Part shown: positions 18,632-26,644 of the stretch, piece after piece
Layout of the letters: each line of letters begins with the position of its first letter
Numbering within the stretch: the stretch's first letter is position 1
Origin: Prosthecochloris marina
GTDB taxonomy: Bacteria; Bacteroidota; Chlorobiia; Chlorobiales; Chlorobiaceae
DNA: 64,000 nucleotides
Direction: 5' to 3'
Assembly (NCBI RefSeq): GCF_003182595.1
Contig: NZ_PDNZ01000001.1
Coordinates: 401,157 to 465,156, forward strand
Translations under genes and position numbers: made by a program
Notes under the pieces: model-generated
What the model saw: only the letters and a program-made list of their open reading frames with translations
What the model was told of the DNA's origin: nothing
Databases searched by the model: none

Positions 18632-20395
18632 ATGGAGCAGCTCACCAACCTCGATTTCAGCATCATTGCCGGATATTTGGCACTCACCTTGCTAATAGGC
18701 CTTTATTTCTCGAAAAGGGCCTCTCAAAATGTCAGTGAGTTTTTTCTCTCAGGACGACAGCTTCCCTGGTGGATAGCCGGAACCGGTATGGTTGCAACCA
18801 CTTTTGCTGCCGATACACCACTTGCCGTAACAGGACTGGTAGCCAAACACGGCATTGCAGGCAATTGGCTTTGGTGGACGTTCGTATCCGGAGGAATGCT
18901 CACTGTTTTTTTCTTCGCACGGTTATGGAGACGCGCGAACATCCTGACCGATCTGGAATTCATCGAACTGCGCTACAGCGGTAAACCCGCACAATTTCTC
19001 CGTGGTTTCAAGGCTGTTTATTTCGGCTTGTTCATCAATGCAGTGATTATCGGCTGGGTTAATCTCGCGATGTACAAAATCATCAAGATAATGCTGCCGG
19101 AACTCAATCCCGAAATGGTGATCGTAGCCTGTGTCCTGTTGACCACACTGTATTCCGGCCTTTCGGGTCTCTGGGGGGTCACCATTACCGACACATTGCA
19201 GTTCGTCATTTCGATGGCTGGATGCATTGTCCTTGCCGTATTGGTCCTCGATGCGCCGGAAATCACGCAAGCCGGAGGCCTGACAAAAGCACTACCGGAA
19301 TGGATGTTCGACTTTTTCCCTGTGATAACCGACAAAACCTCATCCGGCAGTTTCGGCTCCGCATATGAACTCACTTTCGCGTCATTTGCAGCTATGGCAT
19401 TTGTCCAATGGTGGGCCTCGTGGTATCCCGGTGCCGAACCGGGAGGCGGCGGTTACATCGCCCAGAGAATGATGAGCGCCAAGGATGAAAAGCATTCACT
19501 TCTCGCCACCCTGTGGTTCATCATCGCACACTACTGCCTTAGGCCCTGGCCCTGGATTATTGTCGGACTTGCAAGTCTTGTGCTGTTTCCTGACCTGCCT
19601 CTTGAACAGAAAGAAGACGGTTTTGTCTATGTCATGCAGTCTATTCTCCCTCCAGGGCTGAAGGGATTGCTGATAGCCACTTTTCTTGCAGCTTACATGT
19701 CCACCCTCTCAACACACCTTAACTGGGGAACCAGCTATTTGGTCAACGATTTCTATAAACGTTTCATCAACACCAGCGCATCCTCGAAGCATTATGTCTT
19801 CATTGCGAGGATTTTTACCGCAGGTATCGCTATTTTTGCGCTTTTCATAACGTTTTTCGTACTTGAAACCATCACAGGAGCCTGGGAATTCATCATCCAG
19901 TGTGGGGCCGGAACCGGGTTCGTGCTGATTCTTCGCTGGTACTGGTGGAGACTGAATGCCTGGTCGGAGATAGTTTCCATGATCACTCCGTTTGTAGTGT
20001 ATACCTGGATCATGCTGTTTACCGACCTCGAGTTTCCGAGCTCGATCTACATTATCGTGGTGTTCACGATTGCCGCAACCCTGATCGCCACCTATGCCAC
20101 TCAAGCTACTGAAGAAAAGCAACTCCTGGCATTCTACTCAAAAACAAGAGTCGGAGGAGTGCTCTGGAAAAAAGTATCCGAGAAACTGCCGCATGTAGAA
20201 TCGGATAAAGGATTTTTGAGGCTGTTTGCAGACTGGATAGGAGGGGTCGTTCTGGTTTATTCCACTCTGTTCGCAACGGGAAAATTTATTTTCGGTGAAC
20301 ATCAGCAAGCCATCGTTTATTATGCTATTGCCCTGCTTGCCGGAACATTCATCTATATTGATCTAAGCCGTAAAGGATGGAACAATCTGAAGTAA
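18632..20395 (+). CDS. Sodium:solute symporter family transporter
   Basis: A 587-residue inner-membrane transporter with about 13 helices (SSS/SGLT superfamily). The family N-terminus appears as SEFFLSGRQLPWWIAGTGM with FAADTPL, the LeuT-fold helix 1 break. The block SYLVNDFYKRF after the eighth or ninth helix is also family-typical. There is a long cytoplasmic insertion around residues 500-530. The substrate is unknown; the neighbouring GH13 enzyme and PfkB kinase suggest a sugar or related polyol. It starts at the ATG at 18632, 28 bases past a strong hairpin. Confidence 0.88.
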   Translation: MEQLTNLDFSIIAGYLALTLLIGLYFSKRASQNVSEFFLSGRQLPWWIAGTGMVATTFAADTPLAVTGLVAKHGIAGNWLWWTFVSGGMLTVFFFARLWRRANILTDLEFIELRYSGKPAQFLRGFKAVYFGLFINAVIIGWVNLAMYKIIKIMLPELNPEMVIVACVLLTTLYSGLSGLWGVTITDTLQFVISMAGCIVLAVLVLDAPEITQAGGLTKALPEWMFDFFPVITDKTSSGSFGSAYELTFASFAAMAFVQWWASWYPGAEPGGGGYIAQRMMSAKDEKHSLLATLWFIIAHYCLRPWPWIIVGLASLVLFPDLPLEQKEDGFVYVMQSILPPGLKGLLIATFLAAYMSTLSTHLNWGTSYLVNDFYKRFINTSASSKHYVFIARIFTAGIAIFALFITFFVLETITGAWEFIIQCGAGTGFVLILRWYWWRLNAWSEIVSMITPFVVYTWIMLFTDLEFPSSIYIIVVFTIAATLIATYATQATEEKQLLAFYSKTRVGGVLWKKVSEKLPHVESDKGFLRLFADWIGGVVLVYSTLFATGKFIFGEHQQAIVYYAIALLAGTFIYIDLSRKGWNNLK

Positions 20396-20428
20396 ATAAA
20401 CCTTCCTACTATCGATTAAGATATAAAC

Positions 20429-21013
20429 ATGTCCAAGCTGAATATTGTCCTCGCCTCTCAGTCACCACGCCGCCGGGAACTTCTCGAGTTGATGCAAATA
20501 CCGTTCACTGCCATAGCGGCAGACATCGACGAAACCTTTAATCCTGATCTCCCGGTTACCCGGAATATCATGGACATCGCAGAAAAAAAAGCACGCGCCG
20601 TAATAAAAAAACTCACAAAGAGCACTGCAGACACCGTCATACTCGGAGCCGATACAACAGTAGTTTTTGGCAACAAACCTCTGGGCAAACCTTCTGGGCG
20701 CGAAGAGGCATATGCAATGCTTGCAGAGCTTCAGGGAACCTCCCACAAGGTCATGACAGGCTTCGCTTTGCTTCAGGGAACGCTTTGTCATACCGATTAC
20801 GCAACGACCCTTGTCGAGTTCTCCCCGATGACCGGAAAAGAGATAAACCATTACATTGACACGCAACAACCATTCGACAAAGCAGGTGCGTACGGGATCC
20901 AGGACCCCTTCATGTCTTGCTTTATCCGGCGTATAGAAGGCTGTTATTATAATGTGGTAGGTCTACCCTTATCACACATTTATTCTGTCATGCGCACAAT
21001 GGGATTGGTATAA
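20429..21013 (+). CDS. maf: Maf-type nucleotide pyrophosphatase
   Basis: House-cleaning nucleotide pyrophosphatase of the Maf/YhdE/YceF family (194 residues). The N-terminal motif is LASQSPRRRELL. The catalytic acidic block is ILGADTTVVF, and the Lys/Gly loop LGKPSGREEAYAML follows, with DKAGAYGIQDPF near the C-terminus. The family hydrolyses dTTP/UTP or modified pyrimidine triphosphates; the subclass is not assigned here. It overlaps miaA by one base (TAATG), so the two are translationally coupled. Confidence 0.93.
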   Translation: MSKLNIVLASQSPRRRELLELMQIPFTAIAADIDETFNPDLPVTRNIMDIAEKKARAVIKKLTKSTADTVILGADTTVVFGNKPLGKPSGREEAYAMLAELQGTSHKVMTGFALLQGTLCHTDYATTLVEFSPMTGKEINHYIDTQQPFDKAGAYGIQDPFMSCFIRRIEGCYYNVVGLPLSHIYSVMRTMGLV

Positions 21014-21981
21014 TGACCAGCTGCAATACATCGTCAGAAAACAAACCGGTTTTAGTGATCACCGGGCCGACAGCTTCTGGAAAATCCGCTCTGGCCCATA
21101 CTGCAGCCAAAAATCTCAAAGCCGAAATCATATCAGCGGACTCACGACAGATTTTCCGCGGAATGGATATCGGCACAGCCAAACCTTCGGCAATCATGCT
21201 CGAAGAAATACCCTATCATTTTATCAACGAAAAAGAGATCGACGAAGAATATAATGCCGGCGACTTCGCTTCCGATGCAACCCGACGCATCCGATCTATC
21301 CTTGAAAAAGGAAATAATGCCATAGTTGTCGGCGGTTCGACACTCTATATCGAAGGCCTTCTTTGTGGCTTCGCCGATCTTCCGGCAAAAAATCCACAAA
21401 TCAGACGTGAACTCGAGAAAGAGCTGAAAACATCGGGAAAGAATGCTCTCTATCAACGCTTGCAATCAATCGATCCTGAACAAGCGGCAACCCTCGATCC
21501 ATCGAAAACTCAACGCCTCGTCAGGAGCCTTGAAATCATAACTATAACCGGAAAAACCGTTACCGAACTCCAAACTGCAGCAAAAAAACGTTTCCATTCC
21601 ATCACATTCGTTCCGCTTGCCCTCTCATTGCCAAGAAAAGAACTCTATGAACGAATTAACAAGCGTACTGATGAAATGATGGCATCGGGGCTGCTCGCTG
21701 AAGCAGAAAAGCTCCACAATCTTTATAGAAAAGATAAAACCGGTCACACTTTCAATGCTCTGGAGACCGTTGGCTACAAGGAACTTTTCCAATATTTCGA
21801 AGGAAAGCACTCTCTGGAAACAGCTGTTGAACTCATCAAACAGCATACTCGCAACTACGCCAAACGACAGCTGACTTTTTTTAGAAACAGGCTCGACGTC
21901 AAATGGATAGCCGCACCGCGGGATAAAGAAAGTCTACACCAACTGGCGCATGAATTGGTTCACCATTTTTTTTGCCACTAA
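21013..21981 (+). CDS. miaA: tRNA dimethylallyltransferase MiaA
   Basis: Transfers a dimethylallyl group to N6 of A37 in tRNAs reading UNN codons. The 322-residue protein shows the P-loop GPTASGKSAL, the substrate block ISADSRQIFRGMDIGTAK, the catalytic VVGGSTLYIEGLL and the C-terminal TRNYAKRQLTFFRN that grips the tRNA. Its ATG lies within the maf stop. The following 260 bases before the STAS gene contain no recognisable gene or clear terminator. Confidence 0.95.
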   Translation: MTSCNTSSENKPVLVITGPTASGKSALAHTAAKNLKAEIISADSRQIFRGMDIGTAKPSAIMLEEIPYHFINEKEIDEEYNAGDFASDATRRIRSILEKGNNAIVVGGSTLYIEGLLCGFADLPAKNPQIRRELEKELKTSGKNALYQRLQSIDPEQAATLDPSKTQRLVRSLEIITITGKTVTELQTAAKKRFHSITFVPLALSLPRKELYERINKRTDEMMASGLLAEAEKLHNLYRKDKTGHTFNALETVGYKELFQYFEGKHSLETAVELIKQHTRNYAKRQLTFFRNRLDVKWIAAPRDKESLHQLAHELVHHFFCH

Positions 21982-22242
21982 ACACTCTCTCTTTCTTTGA
22001 AAACTCTAAGTCGATCACTCTTTTTTGGTGTTTAAGACTCTAAAGATAATAACCGATACAAGGCTTTTTTCTTGGAAAATTTCCTCTTTTTCCTGAAACT
22101 TCAAACAGAAGGCAAAAGTAAAAAAACATTTCAACAAAGGCGTTGTAGCATACGCTTGGAAAGTCCATCCTCAAACCATACTTAATGAGCTTGTAATTTG
22201 TTGTAAACATAGGTGTTAAGCCTTATTACCAAGGCTGTAAAG

Positions 22243-22821
22243 ATGAAACATTCAGTATCAAAACGCAAAGATCTGATTATTCTTAAAATTGAAGAAACAG
22301 TCTTTGACGTTCGGCATGCACGAGCTTTCGGTCAATCAATTGACAAGGTTCTTGAGAGCAAAGGGAAAAAAAATATGATTATCGATTTTTCCTTTGTCAA
22401 AGCAATCGATTCATGCGGTATCAGTTCGATGCTTCTTGCCCACCGAAAAGCAAACCAGTCTGAGGGACTTGCAATTTTCGTCTCACTCTGTCAACAGATA
22501 AAAGATCTCCTGAAGCTTTCCGGACTGGACAAGCAACTTTACATTTTCACCTCTCTCAACGAGGTCATGACTTTGATCGACTCGTCAGGGAAAGGCAAAA
22601 AAAGCCCTAAAAAAACAACCCGTACCAAAGCACCGGCTCTACCGGCAAACTGTGAGGAGTGTGATATGGAGTTGATCTCTTCGTCTGGCTTCAACAATGA
22701 AGAAGAAATCATGGAGAAACCTGTAAAAATCGAAGAAAAAACATCCCAACAGGCTATCCCCTCCCCAAAAAGAGGACGCCCTAAAAAGCATCTTCCTCCC
22801 TCCATTCGGAATCAAGAGTAA
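22243..22821 (+). CDS. STAS-domain protein with C-terminal AT-hook-like tail
   Basis: About 192 residues. The first ~100 form a STAS (anti-sigma-factor antagonist) fold. The switch loop reads IDSCGISSMLLA where the family usually has DSSG, leaving one Ser before a Cys. A Lys/Ser/Thr-rich linker, the CEEC pair and an acidic stretch follow. The extreme C-terminus, SPKRGRPKKHLPPS, is an excellent AT-hook (RGRP core with flanking basics). The start is at the ATG at 22243; the GTG at 22213 adds ten residues. No RsbW/SpoIIAB-type kinase or sigma factor is adjacent. A DNA-binding or nucleoid-linked STAS regulator is an inference. Confidence 0.75.
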   Translation: MKHSVSKRKDLIILKIEETVFDVRHARAFGQSIDKVLESKGKKNMIIDFSFVKAIDSCGISSMLLAHRKANQSEGLAIFVSLCQQIKDLLKLSGLDKQLYIFTSLNEVMTLIDSSGKGKKSPKKTTRTKAPALPANCEECDMELISSSGFNNEEEIMEKPVKIEEKTSQQAIPSPKRGRPKKHLPPSIRNQE

Positions 22822-22956
22822 AAAATAATCGTCACCTGAAAACGCACAGTCCCCCCCAAGCTCCGTTTTTATCAGTACGTACAAGGAACCTTTTAGGTAA
22901 TTTCCCATTTACTTACAACTGCCCCCTTTATCTCTTGTCACGACTTTTTTTAGTCA

Positions 22957-23727
22957 ATGGATACCGTAACACTTTCTTACTTAACCACCGCTGCCGGCGG
23001 TCTTTTACTCTGGTTTCTCGAAGGCTTTATCCCGTTTTTCAGCGGTAGAGAATCCCGAGGCAAACATGCCGGGTTAAATCTATCCATTGCAGGCCTCAAC
23101 CTTTTAATTCTTCTTCCAAGCGGTATCATGATGGCTTTTGCTCTTGAACAGTCAAAAGCCGTATGGTCGGGAGTTAAAGCTCTGGAACTTCCATTTTTTC
23201 TTGAAACCCTGTTGGTCATTCTGCTTATCGATCTCTGGATGTATTTCTGGCACAGAATCAATCATGAAATCGATTTTTTCTGGCGGTTTCACTCGATCCA
23301 CCACAGTGACCCGTCTATGGATGTCACAACCGCATGGCGGTTTCATTACGTTGAAATAGTGTTGTCGGAGTTGCTTCGTTTTCCTGTTTTCATCCTTATC
23401 GGTGCGGGCATCGAGGATCTTATTCTTTACTCGATGTTGATGACACCTGTGATTGAATTTCATCACAGTAACGTCAGTATTCCCTCTTCAGTTGACAGAT
23501 TATTACGGATTATTATACCTACCCCCTTGATGCATCGCGTACACCATTCGGTTACACGCTCGGAACACGATTCAAACTACGGAAGCATGCTCTCTCTCTG
23601 GGATAGACTGTTTGGAAGTTTCAGATTGAAAAAGGACGTAAAAAGCATGACAATCGGTCTCGATAACGAAAGCGCCCCTGAACAACAACGTCTTTTTGCT
23701 TTACTGGCAAGACCTTTTCACAATTGA
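22957..23727 (+). CDS. Fatty acid hydroxylase/sterol desaturase superfamily membrane protein
   Basis: A 256-residue integral membrane di-iron oxygenase-type protein. All three His clusters of the superfamily are present: HRINH (near residue 94), HSIHH (near 111) and HRVHH (near 193), with a further EFHHSN. About four hydrophobic segments flank them. It would hydroxylate or desaturate a lipid, which requires O2 in characterised members and is notable if the host is a strict anaerobe. It is followed by a cyclopropane fatty acid synthase on the same strand, suggesting a membrane-lipid modification pair. The substrate is unknown. Confidence 0.82.
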   Translation: MDTVTLSYLTTAAGGLLLWFLEGFIPFFSGRESRGKHAGLNLSIAGLNLLILLPSGIMMAFALEQSKAVWSGVKALELPFFLETLLVILLIDLWMYFWHRINHEIDFFWRFHSIHHSDPSMDVTTAWRFHYVEIVLSELLRFPVFILIGAGIEDLILYSMLMTPVIEFHHSNVSIPSSVDRLLRIIIPTPLMHRVHHSVTRSEHDSNYGSMLSLWDRLFGSFRLKKDVKSMTIGLDNESAPEQQRLFALLARPFHN

Positions 23728-23831
23728 TAACTCGAAGTATGGTCAGTTATTAGAAAGTTTTTTAACTTTTCCATGTACTCAAAACATCATCCGGCATTGT
23801 CGAATAGCAACGTTTAAAACCTCCTCGGAAG

Positions 23832-24950
23832 ATGTTTGACACACAGTTCAAACGACAGGTAGAAAATCTTCTCGAGCCTGCAGGCATTTCTATCAACGGA
23901 ACAAATGCCTGGGATATCAGGGTTCATGATAGCAGGCTCTTCCAGCGCATTCTTGCCCATGGAAACCTTGGTTTCGGTGAGGCATATATGGACGCCTGGT
24001 GGGATTGTGATGCTATTGATGAATTGTTTTTCAGAATCCTGCACAATCGAATCAACAAAAAAATCGCCACTTTCGGGATTTTTGCCAGCTCACTTGCAGG
24101 GCGCATTTTCAACCTTCAAGTTCCCTCCAGAGCATTTACCGTAGGCGAGCGACATTACAATACCGGCAACGACCTTTTTTCCCTTATGCTGGATACCGGC
24201 ATGAATTACAGCTGTGCTTACTGGGGAAACTGTAACAACCTCGAACAAGCCCAACAGAAAAAACTGCAACTGATATTCGATAAACTGAGGCTCAAGCCCG
24301 GTATGAAGGTTCTCGACATAGGATGCGGCTGGGGTGGTGCAGCGCTTTATGCAGCAAAACATTATGGGGTCAACGTAACCGGAATCACCGTCTCGAACAA
24401 ACAGGCACAGTTTGCACAGCAGTTTTGCAATGACCCGTCGGTTTCAATCAAACTCTGTGATTATCGTTCCCTTAACGACAAATACGATCGGATTTATTCA
24501 ATCGGCATGTTCGAACATGTTGGCTATAAAAATTATCGTCACTATTTCGAAGTTATTGACCGATGCCTTGCAAAGGATGGGCTTTGTCTGATTCATACTA
24601 TAGGAGGGAACGAACAGTCTACCTCAACGGACCCCTGGATAAGCAAGTATATTTTTCCTAACTCGATGATTCCGGCCGCCAGTCAGATAACTGGCGCATA
24701 TGAGGGAATATTCGTTCTGGAAGACTGGCATGTATTTGCTCATGATTACTACCTTACATTGAAATCATGGCATCAAAACGTACAAAAAAACCTTGAAAAA
24801 CTGAATCAACAGTATAGCGAAAGGTTTTTCAGAATGTGGAAGTATTATCTCCTCAGTTGCGCAGGAGCATTCCGAGCACGGAAGCTTCAGATATGGCAAA
24901 TTTTGCTCTCGCCGCAGGGCATAAAAGGCCTCTACCGCGTCCCGCGGTAG
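23832..24950 (+). CDS. cfa: Cyclopropane-fatty-acyl-phospholipid synthase
   Basis: SAM-dependent methyltransferase adding a methylene bridge across double bonds of membrane phospholipid acyl chains. It has 372 residues, the E. coli Cfa length. The SAM motif is LDIGCGWGGAALYAA, with GITVSNKQAQFAQ following. Other family blocks are GFGEAYMDAWWDCD, HYNTGNDLF, MNYSCAYW, SIGMFEHVGYKNY and KYIFPNSMIP. The stop codon lies inside a perfect 8-base palindrome (24932-24950). It has its own upstream gap of 104 bases. Confidence 0.94.
   Translation: MFDTQFKRQVENLLEPAGISINGTNAWDIRVHDSRLFQRILAHGNLGFGEAYMDAWWDCDAIDELFFRILHNRINKKIATFGIFASSLAGRIFNLQVPSRAFTVGERHYNTGNDLFSLMLDTGMNYSCAYWGNCNNLEQAQQKKLQLIFDKLRLKPGMKVLDIGCGWGGAALYAAKHYGVNVTGITVSNKQAQFAQQFCNDPSVSIKLCDYRSLNDKYDRIYSIGMFEHVGYKNYRHYFEVIDRCLAKDGLCLIHTIGGNEQSTSTDPWISKYIFPNSMIPAASQITGAYEGIFVLEDWHVFAHDYYLTLKSWHQNVQKNLEKLNQQYSERFFRMWKYYLLSCAGAFRARKLQIWQILLSPQGIKGLYRVPR
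24932..24950. terminator. Perfect palindrome spanning the cfa stop codon
   Basis: CTACCGCG-TCC-CGCGGTAG; the final TAG is the cfa stop. It has no T-run, so it may protect or end the transcript by other means. Confidence 0.4.
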
Positions 24951-24962
24951 CCGGAAGCCGAG

Positions 24963-24992
24963 GTCAAAGGTCAAAATTCAAAAGTCAAAAAC
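24963..24992. repeat. Dispersed intergenic repeat, copy 2
   Basis: Reverse complement of 3953-3983 with one base difference in the T/A run. Again it lies just past the end of a gene and is non-coding. Confidence 0.65.
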
Positions 24993-25034
24993 AATAAAGG
25001 ACACCTCTATTTATCTATTCCGCGCCGTAGAGTC

Positions 25035-25055
25035 ATGCCGGACGTAATCCGGCAT
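25035..25055. repeat. CCGGA-type intergenic palindrome
   Basis: ATGCCGGA (25035-25042) and TCCGGCAT (25048-25055) around CGTAA, a perfect 8-base stem in the gap between cfa and the NamZ-like gene. It has the look of a REP-like element; no T-run follows. Confidence 0.5.
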
Positions 25056-25146
25056 CCATGCAACTATTACCCCTATTTTCCTCGCTCGAAATATCCCCTC
25101 TTCCTCTTCATTTTTGCCTTTAGCCCTTTGACTTTTTCCCCAATTC

Positions 25147-26370
25147 CTATTCATAAATATGCCGGTCGGGATAGGCTTCCTCAAACACATGCACCTGCAA
25201 CCTTGACGCAGCAAGAATCTCTTCAAGGGAGCGACCGGAAAGAACCATCTTGCGGAAAAGCGGCCCTCCTGCAAGCTTATCGAAAAACTGACCGTTCGTA
25301 TTCAGATCAAACAGCCCTGGATAGAGTTTCTGCAGAGACAATACAATTGCTATACCGGTCCTGAAAGGCTCAAAAACAAGTCGATCGGTTACCTCCAGCC
25401 GAACACCACTGCAGCGTAGCCCTTGAAACTTTCCTGATGAAGGAATAAACTGCACCGCCTGAAACGAAACTCCCGGCAGTTTGAAACGTTGAAGCTCTTT
25501 TTTGAGAAAATCTGCATTAATGAAAGGAGCCCCGAACTGCCTGAACGGAAACTGCGTACCTCTTCCTTCACTGACATTGGTGCCTTCGAGAAATACCGTA
25601 GCAGGATAAACAAGCACTGTTTCAAGACCACGTATATTTGGTGAAGGGGATACAAAGCGCACTTCGGGATAATCATCCAGAAAACGTCGACGGTCATACC
25701 CTTCCATTGCAACCACCTGAAGGCGAAGGTCTGGATAGAACCGCTTTTTCAGGAAAAGAGCAATCTCACCGACCGTCATAGCATGAATAAAAGGGACTGG
25801 AACCATACCGACGAAAGAGACATAGTCCGAATCGAGCATGAAACCACCGGCCGGAACCGGTCCAAGAGGGTTGGGACGATCAAGAACCATAAAGGAAACT
25901 CCGGCCTCCTGACAGGCTTCCATGGCATAACGCATTGTTGAAATATAGGTATAGCAGCGGGCCCCGACATCCTGGAGATTGAAAACAAGCACATCGACGC
26001 TACTTTTCAACAGCTCTACATCAGGCTTTTTTTGGGAACCGTACAGTGAATAGACCTCGAGCTCGTTATCGAGCTTTTCATCTTTCACTCTCATGCCTGC
26101 AGCAACAACATTATGAAAGCCATGCTCCGGCGCCATAAGATATTTAAGGTCCAGGCCATGACGCAGAAAAACCCTGTAGTCAGGTTCCCCGTCAACAGTT
26201 ATTCCAGCCTTGTTGGTAATGAGAGCAACTCTTTTTCCCTGTAGATCACGGCAACGGTCGGCATCGAGCACATCGATGCCATACTGCAAAGACTGGGCAT
26301 GAAGCGTCTGCGACACGCAAAGCGTACAGAAAAAAAACAGGAAAGCGATGTAAACATCTCTCAAACTCAT
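25147..26370 (-). CDS. DUF1343 exo-beta-N-acetylmuramidase (NamZ-like), secreted
   Basis: Periplasmic protein of 407 residues with a signal peptide (MSLRDVYIAFLFFFC..., cleavage near LHAQ). The start is the ATG at 26370; upstream in-frame codons to 26430 are not needed. DUF1343 blocks include ALITNKAGI, LMAPEHGFHN, FNLQDVGARCYTYIST, VLDRPNPLGP and EGTNVSEGRGT. Characterised members release terminal MurNAc from peptidoglycan fragments, so recycling of cell wall is the likely role. It is the last gene of the long minus-strand run and is separated from the tRNA by a strong terminator. Confidence 0.87.
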   Translation of the reverse strand: MSLRDVYIAFLFFFCTLCVSQTLHAQSLQYGIDVLDADRCRDLQGKRVALITNKAGITVDGEPDYRVFLRHGLDLKYLMAPEHGFHNVVAAGMRVKDEKLDNELEVYSLYGSQKKPDVELLKSSVDVLVFNLQDVGARCYTYISTMRYAMEACQEAGVSFMVLDRPNPLGPVPAGGFMLDSDYVSFVGMVPVPFIHAMTVGEIALFLKKRFYPDLRLQVVAMEGYDRRRFLDDYPEVRFVSPSPNIRGLETVLVYPATVFLEGTNVSEGRGTQFPFRQFGAPFINADFLKKELQRFKLPGVSFQAVQFIPSSGKFQGLRCSGVRLEVTDRLVFEPFRTGIAIVLSLQKLYPGLFDLNTNGQFFDKLAGGPLFRKMVLSGRSLEEILAASRLQVHVFEEAYPDRHIYE

Positions 26371-26488
26371 GAAAACAGTCCCCCAATACCGTTCGTTTGC
26401 AGAAAAAACCTCTGTATAGTCGGAACACACTGCCGAGTAACGGGAAAAATACCATCCGGCTGAAAGAGTTGAAAGAAAAACAGGTCAT

Positions 26489-26520
26489 AAAAAAAGCCGC
26501 GCAACATGGCGCGGCTTTTT
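26489..26520. terminator. Terminator after the initiator tRNA gene
   Basis: GCCGCGC (26496-26502) pairs with GCGCGGC (26509-26515) with flanking A7 and T5 runs. It is strong on the minus strand directly behind the tRNA. Confidence 0.9.
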
Positions 26521-26524
26521 CTTG

Positions 26525-26597
<73 letters not shown>

Positions 26598-26644
26598 ATG
26601 TTTTAGTACCTTAATGTACAGAACTCTCTATTCAATTCAAAACA

